DNA of 64,000 nucleotides from Castor canadensis (Eukaryota > Chordata > Mammalia > Rodentia > Castoridae), in the NCBI RefSeq assembly GCF_047511655.1, contig NC_133393.1:2237001-2301000 (forward strand), in the 5' to 3' direction. The position numbers and the translations under genes are program-made. Of the stretch, positions 56,101 through 63,171 are shown in pieces (positions within the stretch are counted from its first letter, which is position 1; every line of letters begins with the position of its first letter). The notes beneath the pieces are model-generated. The model worked only from the letters and a program-made list of their open reading frames with translations, made no database searches and was not told the origin of the DNA.

Positions 56101-59100
56101 AAAAGACTTATGTGGACAGTCAGCTCTCTGCATCTATGTGTTCCACAGGCACTGATGTGATCAACCTGTAATCACAGATTTTCTTTTTCTTGTCATTTTC
56201 TAAGCAATAATGGTGTAACGACTATTATGTAGCACTGACACTGCATTAGGTATGATAAGTAACCTAGAGATGACTGAAAGCATACAGAAGAATTGTGTAA
56301 GATGTGCAAATACTATGCCATACCAATAAGAGATTAGCACATCCATAATTTTGGTATTAAGGAGGTCTTAGAACCAACCCACCAAAAATAATGAGGGACA
56401 ATGGTGCTTAAAAATAAATCAGAGTCAGAAACACTGGATTTGCAAGAAACAGGGCAGAATAATACATGGTCTAGTTAGCAATATAACAAGATTTTTTATA
56501 AGGGTAGCTGGAGGGAAAAGATGAATTGAGATTTTCATCTGAAGAATACACAACAGCCACAAAGTATTAATCCTCAAGGATCTAGAGATGCAGTATCTAC
56601 ATTATTTAAATTCTCTGTAATCAAATTAAGTAAGTTCAGAAACACTGGCTTTCCAGCAAAATTTTTAAAGGCTCCCTTCATGCAGGACTTCTGAAGTCCT
56701 CAAGTGCTAATGTACATGGGATTTTTCCATACGAAGTGTCTCCATGTCACAAATCACCAGTTTCTTACAAAACTCATTGTAATAAAAACTTTTCAACACA
56801 AGTAATGAGATGAAATATTACTCTATAGCAGCCACTAGCCTAATTCAATAATTTCTAATAATTAAAATTCACCCTTTTTAAAAGTTCTCTGGCACTTCTT
56901 AAAACAGATTTTGAAGTCTGTAAACACACATCATCAATGCTCAAAAACACCTGAGTGAAATCACCCCAAATGAGCCATCCTGCTCCTGTCAGAAAGCTAT
57001 TTCCACAAACTACAGAGCTATAATACTTCTTCAAAGTCACTCCCTACCCCATCCCCTTTTTTTTTATGGGACTGGGGTTTGAACTCAAGCCCTCTACTGC
57101 TTCAACTACAAGTCCAATCCATTTTGCTCTTGTTATTTAGGGGATGGGGTCTCACGAACTGTTTGCCTGGGCTGGCCTCAAACCCCGATCCTCCTGATCT
57201 CAGCCTCTCAAGTAGCTAGGATTACAGGTGTGAGCCACCAGCACACTGCTCTTGCAAGTCATCTTAACATCTGGAATATCAGTAAGCAGAGCTGCTAGCT
57301 GTTTAACTGCTCAGCACAACAAATGATCTGGAAGTAAAAATTGTGATGAACCTTTTTCTTTAAACCTCTCCATTACCAAAGGAAGACACCAAAAATTTAC
57401 ACAAGCCAAAATAGAAGACATTTTCTATGTCCTTTTGTAGCTACAGTAATCACCCAGCAGAATTCTTCTAAAATTATGTGCTTCATTTTTTTCCCTCTCT
57501 GGGTATTTTTTGCTGAGTTGATTGATTTTGTTTTTATGTTTTGTCATGTTGTTTTTATTCCATTTTGTCTTTTACGGTACTGGGGTGTGAACTCAGGGCA
57601 TCACTCTTGCTGGGCAGGTGCTCTACCATTTGAGCCATTATCCCCAACCCTGTTTTGTTCTGCTGTTGTTTTCTGAGACAGGGTCTCACTACGTCATATA
57701 GGATGGCCTCAAACTTGTTATCCTGCTGCCTCAGCCTCCAAGTCCTGGGACTGTAGAGGGGCGTGACCATGCCCAGCACCCTCTGATTTTAGAAAGCAAG
57801 TTAGCCATAAAGGTAATCAAGTAAAGAAAACAACATCATGGATAGACAGGAAGCAAAGGGCTAACACCTTGTTTTGAGTCATTTTCTTTCTTACAGAAGA
57901 ATGAAATCTAGACAAATTTATTCTTTTAACTATTTAAACAAAAAAATTTACATTTAAAAATTTCAAAAGAGTTTCTTCAATGCCTGGGTAAAATCTTTAC
58001 TACAAGGTACATTTACATGAGTCAAGAAAAGCCTCTGTGGTCACAACACTGTGAGCTTTTCTCCATGTGCCGTTAGCAACGGCTGCAAAAAGAAGTCAGA
58101 ATCACTGGAGAAAGTGGGGGAAGTACAGCAGTACGGCAGATGGCAAACAACTCCCCTCTCAAAGAGGTTTTCTCCATGACTCATAAAAACAGAAACAAAT
58201 CACATGGTGACATAGTTTGGGGTACAGAACTTCTCTAAAATTGCATAGTCACAGTGCCACTGCCAGGGTTAAAATAATACTATGTATGTGTATATGTGTG
58301 TCTGTGTGTGTTTATACAATAAATACTACGCATACAATTAGAACAATGGTCTAATTTAATTAGTATTACACCATAAAATCCCCAAACCAATCTACTTTTA
58401 AATTTAGAGGTTAATTTACTTTATACCAGATAGTAGATATTCCTTTACAATTGTCAATGGAACAAAGAATCAAAAACATAGATGTTAAAATTATAAAACC
58501 CTAGTGCTTATCCTGACATGAAAGATCATTTTAAAGTTGTCCTTTTAATGGAATGAAACCTAGAGCCTACAAAATTCAAGTGAACTGTGAAACCCAGACA
58601 GTTGCTGAAGAGTGACAATCTGAATCTCCATTTCACACTTCCAGGTCTGTCTTATCCAATGCATCAACACTCTACTCCTAATAGGCATTTGTCAATATTG
58701 AGGGAGTTCTGTAAGTAATTTCACTTGGCACCTTGTAGAGCAAGTCTAAGTGCTTTTAATAATGTGCAAGATTCATTTTCCACATAAGCAGTTCTTCTTA
58801 CAACCCTGTTTAAAATTATTAAAAATAATTAAAATACTTATTTTAATTATTTAATTTGGAGAAATAGGATGAAATTTGACAAAGTGCTCTGGCTCTATGT
58901 AGTACAAAACAACCTTTCAGTTTATCCTGGGCTGGGGAAGTGGCTCAAGTGGTAAAGTGCCTGCCTACCAAGTTATGAGGCCCTGAGTACAAACCCCATG
59001 AAGGCAAAAACAAAAAACACAGTTTGTTCTATAAGAGCCCTGAAGAAAATCTTTTCACTCTTGTGCTAAAGTAACCTGGAACTCTTAATTGCTCATCTGC

Positions 59101-59472
59101 TTTAAGAAACCCCACATTTTTTAATTTCCCAAAATAAAGTTTATTCAATTAGTTCTATCTTCTATTTCCTATGTATATATGGAATAAGAATCCAACCAAC
59201 TAAAAACAGAGATGTAAAGGTATTATAAATTGATGAGCTATCTCGGGTACATGCTGAACTTGGATTCACTTTTAATTCTTTTAATTAAAGGTTTCTCTTT
59301 ACATCTTTATTATAAATAACTATAAATTAATAAAATAGACACATACCCTGAATGCTCTATTCTTCTCTTCTTTTTGCTGTTTTTCCACTTCAACATGGCG
59401 GGCTAGGCGAGCCAAAGTTAAAGCAACTTTATCCTTCTGATGATCAATATGGTCTTTGTGTTTAAAATTCTC
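22810..59472 (-). CDS. ZNF451: ZNF451, C2H2 zinc-finger SUMO E3/E4 ligase (all but the first ~62 codons)
   Basis: ZNF451 (ZATT) is a nuclear SUMO2/3 ligase that works with TDP2 on trapped topoisomerase II and represses SMAD3/4 transcription. Twelve coding exons were read on the - strand: 59347-59472, 54851-54962, 50909-51059, 49494-49620, 42509-42659, 41907-42054, 35491-37085, 34317-34457, 33056-33186, 32135-32321, 29165-29233 and 22810-22856. They sum to 2985 nt (994 codons plus TGA) with every phase compatible, against about 1061 aa in human. The catalytic tandem SUMO-interacting motifs sit in the N-terminal part and lie outside the window. Seen here: about a dozen C2H2-type fingers, an IKTE sumoylation motif (TSIKTEDDF), a PIN/NYN-like domain, and a C-terminal ubiquitin-interacting-type helix (ELEEAIRRSLEEM). 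No frameshift or premature stop was found. Confidence 0.97.
23157..23182. repeat. (CA)n microsatellite
   Basis: About 13 uninterrupted CA units. Confidence 0.95.
23985..24317 (-). repeat. Composite ID plus two B1 monomers
   Basis: Inverted ID at about 23985-24080 (ggtctgaactcagggccctg), then B1-like units to 24317 ending in gctgggattacaggtatgag. Confidence 0.8.
24565..24660 (+). repeat. B1 SINE inside L1
   Basis: 'cagaaggctgaggcaggagg' and 'accagcctgggcaacatagc'. Confidence 0.8.
24841..24917 (+). repeat. ID-like SINE inside L1
   Basis: 'agctcagtgtacagcacttg' then 'gtcctgggtttgagccccag' and an A-rich tail. Confidence 0.82.
25383..25472 (+). repeat. B1 SINE
   Basis: 'gccaggcatggctgcaggac', 'ggaagatcacaaatttgagg', short A-rich end. 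Confidence 0.8.
25775..25935 (-). mobile_element. MaLR-type LTR relic (inverted end)
   Basis: 'ttgttgcagaatacttgagg' with 'ctgggcaatttc' resembles the inverted 3' end of mammalian MaLR LTRs. Confidence 0.4.
27052..27178 (+). repeat. B1 SINE
   Basis: 'cacacgcctaaaatcccagc', 'aagacaggaagatcacaagt', A-rich tail. Confidence 0.83.
28058..28182 (-). repeat. B1 SINE
   Basis: Inverted: 'tttgatacagggttttgcta', 'gcctcctgagtgctgggatt'. Confidence 0.83.
28659..28890 (-). repeat. Composite B1-ID SINE (inverted)
   Basis: ID part (gggtttgaactcaaggcttc) followed by B1 part (gcctcccaagtagctagaat). Confidence 0.85.
29165..29233 (-). CDS. ZNF451: ZNF451 penultimate coding exon
   Basis: The acceptor is ctgttacag and the donor gtaact. 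It encodes ECDSDDNMGTKSTLTEDDF and then RSTE, a short acidic linker. Confidence 0.93.
30250..30900 (+). mobile_element. Orphan L1 5' UTR-like segment
   Basis: It opens ggaggggcaagatggcggag, the form of a mammalian L1 start with its YY1 site (core aagatggcgg at about 30259-30268). Purine- and C-rich 5' UTR-style sequence follows, including an acccaaggtaag splice-donor-like site. No ORF1 or ORF2 follows. The L1 assignment rests on the start motif and composition. Confidence 0.5.
31151..31234 (-). repeat. B1 SINE with TG-rich tail end
   Basis: Inverted: 'caggctggcctagaactcac', 'gagtgctgggattacagatg'. A GT run precedes it. Confidence 0.85.
32135..32321 (-). CDS. ZNF451: ZNF451 coding exon, end of PIN/NYN-like domain
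   Basis: The acceptor is caacttag and the donor gtatgc. It encodes AGRLDEQLPKQIPFTILSGD, then QGFLELENQFKKTQRPAHIL and on to LNSISDTTK. SGDQGF is the third conserved acidic motif. Confidence 0.95.
32322..33055 (-). other. ZNF451: ZNF451 intron, no repeat recognised
   Basis: 0.7 kb. An old MIR-like trace may lie at about 32870-32960; nothing else was seen. Confidence 0.5.
33056..33186 (-). CDS. ZNF451: ZNF451 coding exon, middle of PIN/NYN-like domain
   Basis: The acceptor is attaacag and the donor gtgagt. It reads GGNTNWKPPLSCKVYNYLNR, then IGCFFLHPRCSKRKDAADFA and ICMH. The KDAADFAI motif supplies the second acidic cluster. Confidence 0.94.
33187..34316 (-). other. ZNF451: ZNF451 intron
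   Basis: Holds the composite SINE at 33437-33662 and a possible inverted MIR fragment at about 34080-34150 (gtgccaggcacttgcttggc). Otherwise nothing was seen. Confidence 0.55.
33437..33662 (+). repeat. Composite B1-ID SINE with short CA tail
   Basis: B1 (ggtggtgcaagcctgtaacc), linker, ID (gcctcaagtggtaggtacct), then (CA)n. Confidence 0.84.
34317..34457 (-). CDS. ZNF451: ZNF451 coding exon, start of PIN/NYN-like domain
   Basis: The acceptor is gttctcag and the donor gtatgg. It encodes EEEVELPDLDYLRTMTHIV, then FVDFDNWSNFFGHLPGHL with the acidic DFDN motif, ending at WGFQ plus one base. Confidence 0.95.
34458..35490 (-). other. ZNF451: ZNF451 intron, nothing recognised
   Basis: About 1 kb of unique-looking intron with T-rich patches and no identifiable repeat. 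Confidence 0.5.
35491..37085 (-). CDS. ZNF451: ZNF451 large zinc-finger exon (1595 nt)
   Basis: The acceptor is atccaatttag and the donor gtatgg. The exon is open throughout: it begins VRCRNAGPVAVAEKS and ends ENDLSCQNI. It holds the fingers starting YCPTCNQVF, WYCECNQRF, YKCVVCGKV, FWCRTCKKE, WQCRICEDM, YSCAHCRKS, YFCGLCDLV, FRCTLCPAT and IKCGFCTKA, spaced by Ser-rich linkers. A CGCRESYVC pair and the IKTE sumoylation consensus lie between the later fingers. The frame continues beyond the donor in intron. Exons this long are usual for tandem-finger genes. Confidence 0.97.
37441..37575 (-). repeat. B1 SINE
   Basis: Inverted: 'tttgagatagtttcactatg', 'cagcctcccaggtgctgaga'. Confidence 0.83.
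37601..37897 (+). repeat. Composite B1-ID SINE
   Basis: B1-like (ggtgcatgcctgtcacccca), then ID (gatagagtgcctgcctagca) and an A-rich tail. Confidence 0.84.
37899..38455 (-). mobile_element. L1 3' ORF2 fragment (inverted)
   Basis: Wording in order matches inverted L1: gtagcatgttttcaaagtta, aacctcattcctttttgtag, atggggacatctgggttgct, agaagtggaaatagctaggt. Confidence 0.7.
38471..38735 (+). mobile_element. L1 ORF2 fragment (sense)
   Basis: 'agaaagcagtgcttacagga' and 'atcaaatgctggttgtttta' match the ORF2 region just after the endonuclease. Confidence 0.65.
38880..39245 (-). mobile_element. MaLR-type LTR or related relic (inverted)
   Basis: Text such as tcaccccgtgagggtggcat-style repeats and 'agggtccaccacttctcaat' resembles inverted MaLR LTRs, with marked divergence. 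Confidence 0.4.
39250..40290 (+). mobile_element. Old L1 3' end and 3' UTR (sense)
   Basis: 'ggccaaatgccttgaataga', 'cagcagctttattcacctaa' and 'gatccctttacatgaagttc' follow L1 3' order. Confidence 0.7.
40300..40410 (+). repeat. ID-like SINE with AAAT-rich tail
   Basis: 'cacagcaagcgtgaggtcct', 'gagttcaacccccagtacta'. Confidence 0.87.
40511..40698 (+). repeat. Composite B1-ID SINE
   Basis: B1 (cttgtgaggctgagattcag) then ID (ccagcagtagaggcctgcct). Confidence 0.8.
41113..41537 (+). repeat. Tandem B1-B1-ID composite
   Basis: B1 at 41113-41225 and a second at 41232-41340 (tgcctataatctcaggcact). A third B1-like unit then ends in an ID half (cctagcaagcagttcaaatc). A run of nine C lies at 41331-41339. 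Confidence 0.78.
41907..42054 (-). CDS. ZNF451: ZNF451 coding exon, fourth zinc finger
   Basis: The acceptor is gtctttcag and the donor gttggt. It encodes DKGIAHPISFPSFAKKLLIS and then VRCVACHQTLRSHMELTAHF, ending with two bases of Arg. Confidence 0.94.
42055..42508 (-). other. ZNF451: ZNF451 intron, nothing recognised
   Basis: Short AT-rich intron without an identifiable repeat. Confidence 0.6.
42509..42659 (-). CDS. ZNF451: ZNF451 coding exon, third zinc finger
   Basis: The acceptor is ctgttgtag and the donor gtggta. It encodes VAADDGHSSSLLPQVIQC and then FACPNCFLLFSSKDECLKHM. The frame on the opposite strand (42525-42803) is only its shadow. The junction with the next exon reads KL-D-DK, where I recall human KLSDNK, so one residue may be missing. 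Confidence 0.93.
43250..43460 (-). repeat. Composite B1-ID SINE (inverted)
   Basis: ID (ggctctctaccacttgagcc) then B1 (ctcagactcccgagtagcca). Confidence 0.85.
43462..43650 (-). repeat. MIR relic
   Basis: Inverted MIR layout: 'ttacccttgtagcaacccca', 'gttccatttttattatttac', 'gccattcaaactcagctttg'. Confidence 0.55.
43748..43895 (+). repeat. B1 SINE with CAAA tail
   Basis: 'acacttataatcctaacact', 'ggaggctgaggcaggaagat', ending in (CAAA)n. Confidence 0.85.
44640..45105 (+). mobile_element. MaLR-type solo LTR
   Basis: Long collinear match to my memory of a mammalian MaLR LTR: 'tgatttggatatgaagtgcc', 'gctgaaggcttggtccccac', 'ggtaggtggggcctagttaa', 'gtgagccaaaatgaatcttt', 'gtcacagtgatggaaagtct'. 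No internal ERV genes flank it. Confidence 0.75.
45365..45515 (+). mobile_element. MER5-type hAT DNA transposon relic
   Basis: 'caaagtatgaccaaaggacc', 'caggagcttgttagcaataa' and 'gagccagaatctgcatttta' follow the MER5A order. Confidence 0.7.
46110..46278 (+). repeat. B1 SINE interrupted by an ID SINE
   Basis: B1 start (gggcatgggggcacacacct) and B1 end (agggatcatgagtttgaagc) are separated by an inverted ID at about 46138-46214. Confidence 0.75.
46138..46214 (-). repeat. ID-like SINE nested in B1
   Basis: Inverted: 'actggggtttgaacttgggg', 'gctttaccacttgagtcact'. Confidence 0.8.
47401..47490 (+). repeat. ID-like SINE
   Basis: 'ggggctgcaggagtggctca', 'agagtacctgccttccaagt', A-rich tail. Confidence 0.82.
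47791..48016 (-). repeat. Composite ID and B1 SINE (inverted)
   Basis: ID at 47791-47875 (ggcaagcactctactactgt), then B1 to 48016 with a duplicated 'cctggcc..gaact' segment. Confidence 0.82.
48320..48730 (-). mobile_element. Tigger-like non-autonomous DNA transposon
   Basis: 'atccctcctttatctgtggg' and 'tggttccaggatcccttgca' at one end, 'gaatccacagatactaaacc' at the other, fit the common mammalian mariner/Tigger relic carrying the words 'ggttccgcggatcc'. An ID SINE splits it. Confidence 0.6.
48450..48532 (-). repeat. ID-like SINE inserted in the Tigger-like element
   Basis: Inverted core (ggttgaactcagggcattcc, ggcctcaaccatctgagcca) lies between the two halves of the transposon. Confidence 0.85.
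48944..49174 (+). repeat. Composite B1-ID SINE, well preserved
   Basis: B1 (atatgtaatcccagctactc), linker with 'gaccccatctcgaaaaaacc', then ID (acctgcctagcaagtgtgag). Confidence 0.9.
49494..49620 (-). CDS. ZNF451: ZNF451 coding exon, second zinc finger
   Basis: The acceptor is gctgggtag and the donor gtaaga. It encodes FDHSPCDPAITLRGP and then FACVVCYKKFVTQQQYRDHL with the finger's Cys pair and first His. The open frame extends 197 bases past the acceptor, but that is intron. Confidence 0.95.
50010..50098 (+). repeat. ID-like SINE
   Basis: 'tatagttcagtggtagagca', 'cctgagtttgatcctcaaca', A-rich tail. Confidence 0.82.
50757..50848 (+). repeat. ID-like SINE near a ZNF451 exon
   Basis: 'ggggctggggtgtagctcag', 'gtttgcctaccatgcactag'. 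It lies antisense to the gene, about 60 bases from the exon. Confidence 0.85.
50909..51059 (-). CDS. ZNF451: ZNF451 coding exon, first zinc finger
   Basis: The acceptor is ttgttgtag and the donor gtaagt. It contains CPIMQCNKEFDNGHLLLGHL, the C2H2 core that closes with FDH in the next exon. An ID SINE sits 60 bases beyond the donor. Confidence 0.94.
52156..52216. repeat. (GTGA)n then (GT)n compound microsatellite
   Basis: About eight GTGA units run straight into about thirteen GT units. Confidence 0.95.
52217..52270 (-). repeat. ID-like SINE remnant
   Basis: 'ctagagatcaaacctgaggc' to 'gcctaccacttagttaaacc'. The compound microsatellite occupies the place of its tail. Confidence 0.65.
52558..52672 (+). 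repeat. B1 SINE
   Basis: 'tgtctgtaatcccagcacta', 'gagttcaagaccagcctaag'. Confidence 0.88.
52739..52830 (+). repeat. ID-like SINE
   Basis: 'gatgaacatgtggctcagtg', 'gagcacttacctagcatgca'. Confidence 0.8.
52904..53126 (+). repeat. Composite B1-ID SINE with 29-A tail
   Basis: B1 (cagtggctcatgcctgtaat), linker, ID (aggccctgagttcaaaccca) and an unbroken run of 29 A (53098-53126), which suggests a young insertion. Confidence 0.92.
53660..53745 (+). mobile_element. MER5-like fragment
   Basis: 'cccagatgattctgatgcag' and 'aaccactgagatag' match the end of MER5-type elements. Confidence 0.45.
54851..54962 (-). CDS. ZNF451: ZNF451 coding exon
   Basis: The acceptor is gctcttcag and the donor gtattc. 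It reads EKVDFQHAHGLQELEFIRGH, then SDTEAARLCVDQWLKMP, plus the first base of Gly. Confidence 0.94.
55920..56100 (-). repeat. MIR SINE (inverted)
   Basis: 'cttactgaccacctgccatg', 'ttcccattttgtgatggaac', 'aggattcaaactctgtcaat', in inverted MIR order. Confidence 0.75.
56117..56402 (+). mobile_element. Tigger-like DNA transposon relic
   Basis: Same family as 48320-48730 but opposite orientation: 'cagtcagctctctgcatcta', 'ttcttgtcattttctaagca', 'ggtatgataagtaacctaga'. Confidence 0.6.
57055..57245 (-). repeat. Composite B1-ID SINE (inverted)
   Basis: ID (gggactggggtttgaactca) then B1 (gtagctaggattacaggtgt). Confidence 0.85.
57568..57779 (-). repeat. Composite B1-ID SINE (inverted)
   Basis: ID (ctgggcaggtgctctaccat) then B1 (tttctgagacagggtctcac). 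Confidence 0.86.
58929..59018 (+). repeat. ID-like SINE
   Basis: 'gggctggggaagtggctcaa', 'gtaaagtgcctgcctaccaa'. Confidence 0.9.
59347..59472 (-). CDS. ZNF451: ZNF451 coding exon (earliest in window)
   Basis: The acceptor is cactgtag and the donor gtatgt. The exon is 42 whole codons, reading ENFKHKDHIDHQKDKVALT and then the charged helix RHVEVEKQQKEEKNRAFR. It corresponds to human residues of about 63-104. Confidence 0.94.
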
Positions 59473-60614
59473 CTACAGTGAAAAAACACAATTTCATCCC
59501 TTTTAATATACAACATTAGCACTTGTATCAAGTTGCTATTATATTAAAAATCATTTACTTCTGTTATATTTCCAAGAATCTATCTGACATATTTTATAGT
59601 TTTGTGATATTTTGTAGGTCAGACAATTGATATGATAAGGGAAAAAAATGGAATCAAATAAAACACTCAAAGAAAACCACAAAAGGCAGGAAAAGAGCAC
59701 AAGACAAAAAGCAGGAGCAAAGAAAGGGTAACTAACAAAAAGTAATGAACGTGATAGATATTCAACAATGTCCATAATCACTTTAAATGTCAATGCTCTA
59801 AATACACCAATTAACATAACAGACAGTTGCCAGAATACATTAAAAAAAAAGAAGACCTAACTATATGCTGTCCATAAGAAATCTCTTTAAATTTAGTGAC
59901 ACAGATAAAAGACAAAGAGATGGAGAAAGACATATTTGCCAACACCCATCAAAAGAACGTGGAAGCAGTATTAACTCAGACAGAGCAGGGGAAGTTACCA
60001 GAGACAGCAAAGGGATAATACAACAATATGCAAGCAATTCTGCCCTGAAATTCCATAGCCTAGAGGAAATGGACCAGCTCCTCAAAAGACACAATCTGCC
60101 AGAACCTACGTGAGGAAAACAGACAATCTGAGTAATCCTGTCAATATTAAAGAAATTAAATCAGTAACGGATAACCTTTCAAAACAGAGAGCACCAAGAC
60201 CAGATGCATTCACAGGTAAATTCTACCAAACGTTTAAGGAAAAAACTATACCAATTCTTTACAATCTCTTCCAGTACCCAAAAGCAAAGGATTCCTTCCT
60301 AATGTATGAAGCCACTATTATTCTAATGCCAAAACCAGACAAAAGCAGTATAAGAAAACTACATAGCAACATCTCTTATGAACATAGTAGATGGAAGAAT
60401 TCTCAACAAAATCTTATTAGTAATGAAATGCAACAATGTACACAAAGAATCATATAACATAATAAAGTGGGACAGTTCCAGGTATGCAAGGTTGATTCAG
60501 CATTCAAAAACAAATTCATATAATCCATTACATCAGCAGATAAATAAAAGACCATAGGATTATATCAATAAATGTAGAAAATATCTGATAAAATCTAAAA
60601 CTCAGCCATGATTT

Positions 60615-60616
<2 letters not shown>

Positions 60617-60664
<48 letters not shown>
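60617..60664. repeat. (CA)n microsatellite in L1
   Basis: About 24 CA units with no interruption. Confidence 0.96.
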
Positions 60665-60666
<2 letters not shown>

Positions 60667-61668
60667 TTAATGGTGAGAAATTCAAAGCTCTCATACTAAG
60701 AAGCAAGGCAAGAATGTCTTCTCTTACTACTCTTTCAACACTGTACTGGAAACCAAGCTAATGAAGTAAGATTAGACAAGGCATAGAGACTAAAGAGAAA
60801 GAATTAAAACACCTTGTTTGCAGATAACATAATTATGTACAAAACACAAAAAAAATGACAACTAATAGTTGACTATAATGAGACTGTAGGATACAAAGCT
60901 AATCCACAAAATCAATTATTTACTACAAACTAGCAATAAGCAGCTGGAATTTGCTATTAAAAATATATCATCATGTCCATTACTATTCTCCCAAGTGAAA
61001 TACCTAGGGACACAGCTTAACAAAACATACATAACATCTGTATGCAGAAAACTACAAAACCCTGATGAAGGAACTCAAATAACTACTACATAAAGTTCAT
61101 GGATAGAAAGACTCAATATGGTCAAGATGTCAGTTTTTCCCAACTTGATCAATATATTAAATCCAATTCCAATCAAAATCCTGGCAGGTTATTTTGTATA
61201 TACTGACAACCTTACTCTGAAGTTTATATAAACAGGCAAAAGACCCCTAAGAGCCAACTCAGTATTAAAAAACACAGTTGGAAGACTGACACTACTTGAC
61301 TTTAATACTTACTATAAATCTACAGTAATCAAGGCTGTGTGGTATTAGCAAAATAATAAATGACTACATCAAGGAAACCGTAGAGTCCCAAAACAGACCC
61401 ACATAAATATAATCAACTGATCTTTGACAAAGGAGCAAAAGCAATACAATGAAGAAAAGACTATTTGTTAACTAACATATGGTATGGGAACAACTAGACA
61501 TCCACATACCAAAAAAAAAGACTCTAGACCCATACCTTATGCCCTTCACAGACACACACACACACACACAAAAAACCCGAAAACAAAATAGACCACAGAA
61601 CAAATCTGAGGAGGAGGGGAGGAGGGGGGGTGGGGAAAATGAGGAAGAGAAGAGAGAGAACAATAAGC

Positions 61669-61812
61669 TGGGTGTGGTGGAACACACTTGCAATCCTAGC
61701 ACTCAGGAGACTGAGGTAGGAGGATCACAAGTTCAAATCCAGCCTGGGTTACATAACAAACTCCAGAAAGCCTGGGCTATATACTGAGACTTTCTCTCAA
61801 TAAAATTTTTTT
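61669..61812 (+). repeat. B1 SINE in L1
   Basis: 'gctgggtgtggtggaacaca', 'tcctagcactcaggagactg'. A purine-rich GGGGAGG tract (about 61600-61660) precedes it. Confidence 0.86.
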
Positions 61813-61817
61813 TTAAA

Positions 61818-62030
61818 TGAGCCAGGCACCAGTGGCTAATGCCTGTAATTCTAGCTACTCAAGAGGCAGAGATAAGGAGGAACATGGTTCAAAAGCCAGC
61901 CTGGGCAAACAGTTCCCATGAGACACTATCTCGAAAAAACCCATCAGCAAAAAGGGATGGTAGAGTGGCTCAAGGTGTCGGCCCTGAGTTCAAACCCCAG
62001 TAATGCAAAAAAAAAAAAAAAAAAAAAAAG
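61818..62030 (+). repeat. Composite B1-ID SINE with poly-A tail, in L1
   Basis: B1 (ctaatgcctgtaattctagc), 'actatctcgaaaaaacccat', a shortened ID half and a run of over 20 A. Confidence 0.9.
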
Positions 62031-62196
62031 AGTACAGGGAGAAAATATGTGCAAGACACATGTAATTAAGAACTGTAATCCAACATACACAGCTGACTCG
62101 TAAAAATCACAATAAGAAAAGGAATAGCCAGATTTTTTTAAATGAGCAAAGAAGATTCATAGATAGAAATTAGGAATATTAAAAAACGTTCAAAGC

Positions 62197-62268
62197 TGAT
62201 GTGGTGGTGCACGTCTGTAACCCCAGAACCCTGAAGATCTTGAATTTGAGGTCAGCCTGAGCTGTTAC
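62197..62268 (+). repeat. B1 fragment
   Basis: 'gatgtggtggtgcacgtctg' followed by 'gaatttgaggtcagcctgag'. Confidence 0.7.
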
Positions 62269-63098
62269 AAACATATTCAACATTGTATGTTATTAGGGAA
62301 GTATAAATTAAAACAATAATGAGATATTAGACTAACCAAAATACAAAATACAACATTAAATGCTGGCAAGGATATAGAACCACTGGAACTCTTAGATCTT
62401 TCTGTAGAAATTCAAAATGATACAGACACTCTGGAAAACAGTTTGCAGTTTCTTTCAAGACTAAATATACCTCCTTGGTCTTTACCCAAGTGTACAAAAA
62501 CTTATGTCCACAAAAAAACATGCACCCAATTGTTTCGAAGCTTTATTCATAACTGCCAAAACCTAGAAGCAATGAAGAGGTCCTCAGGTGCATCAATAAA
62601 TAAACTTTGGTACATCCAGACAATAGAATAACTCAGCCATAAAAGATGAACTATCAAGCCACGGAGAGATATGGAAGAACCTTAAAAACATACTACTATA
62701 TGAAAGAAGCCAATCTGAAAAGGCTACATACTGTTTGATTCCAACTTTATATAAATTTTGGAAAATACACAACTGTGGAAATAGTAAAAGGATCAATGGT
62801 TGCATGGACTTAAGAGGGATAAGGCAGCAGAGCACAGATGTTTAGGGCAGTGAAAATATTTTCACTATACTGAGGGGGGGTGGATACATGTTATATCCCA
62901 GACAACAGTACACCAACAGTGACCCTTGTGAACTATGGGCTTTGATGATAATGATGTTAAAATGGTGATTCATTTATTGGTTTGGGATATCAACAGTGGA
63001 AAGGGGGCAGGACAGTATGAGAACCATCTGTAGTATCCACTAAATTTTTTCTGTGAACCTAAAACTACTTTTTAAAACTTTTTTGGGGGTTATTTTAG

Positions 63099-63171
63099 AG
63101 CTGGGGGATGTACAGTGGAGAGGCTTGCCTAGCATGTGTGAGGCCTTGGGTTTGAGCACTAGTACCACTTG
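63099..63171 (+). repeat. ID-like SINE
   Basis: 'gagctgggggatgtacagtg', 'ttgcctagcatgtgtgaggc'. Confidence 0.8.

Larger units (their letters stand above)
54963..59346 (-). other. ZNF451: ZNF451 intron (4.4 kb)
   Basis: Contains a MIR, a Tigger-like relic and three SINEs. 54963-55915 and 57780-58925 hold only AT-rich sequence, with short TG/TA stretches (about 55400-55442 and 58286-58312). Confidence 0.65.
59640..63085 (+). mobile_element. L1 retrotransposon, ORF2 to 3' UTR, defective
   Basis: A 5'-truncated L1 in sense orientation on the + strand, antisense to ZNF451. It begins in the ORF2 endonuclease-domain region. The RT region follows, with a short readable stretch at 60110-60457 (PRPDAFTGKFYQTFKEK). 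A late ORF2 region (about 61000-61500) and a 3' UTR to about 63085 complete it. The active-site FADD motif reads FADN at 60817-60828. A CA microsatellite and SINEs at 61669-62030 interrupt it. Frameshifts and stops are many; it cannot move. Confidence 0.88.

Noticed and set aside
60110-60457. 115-codon frame as a cellular gene
   Set aside because: It reads as L1 ORF2 reverse-transcriptase sequence within a broken L1.
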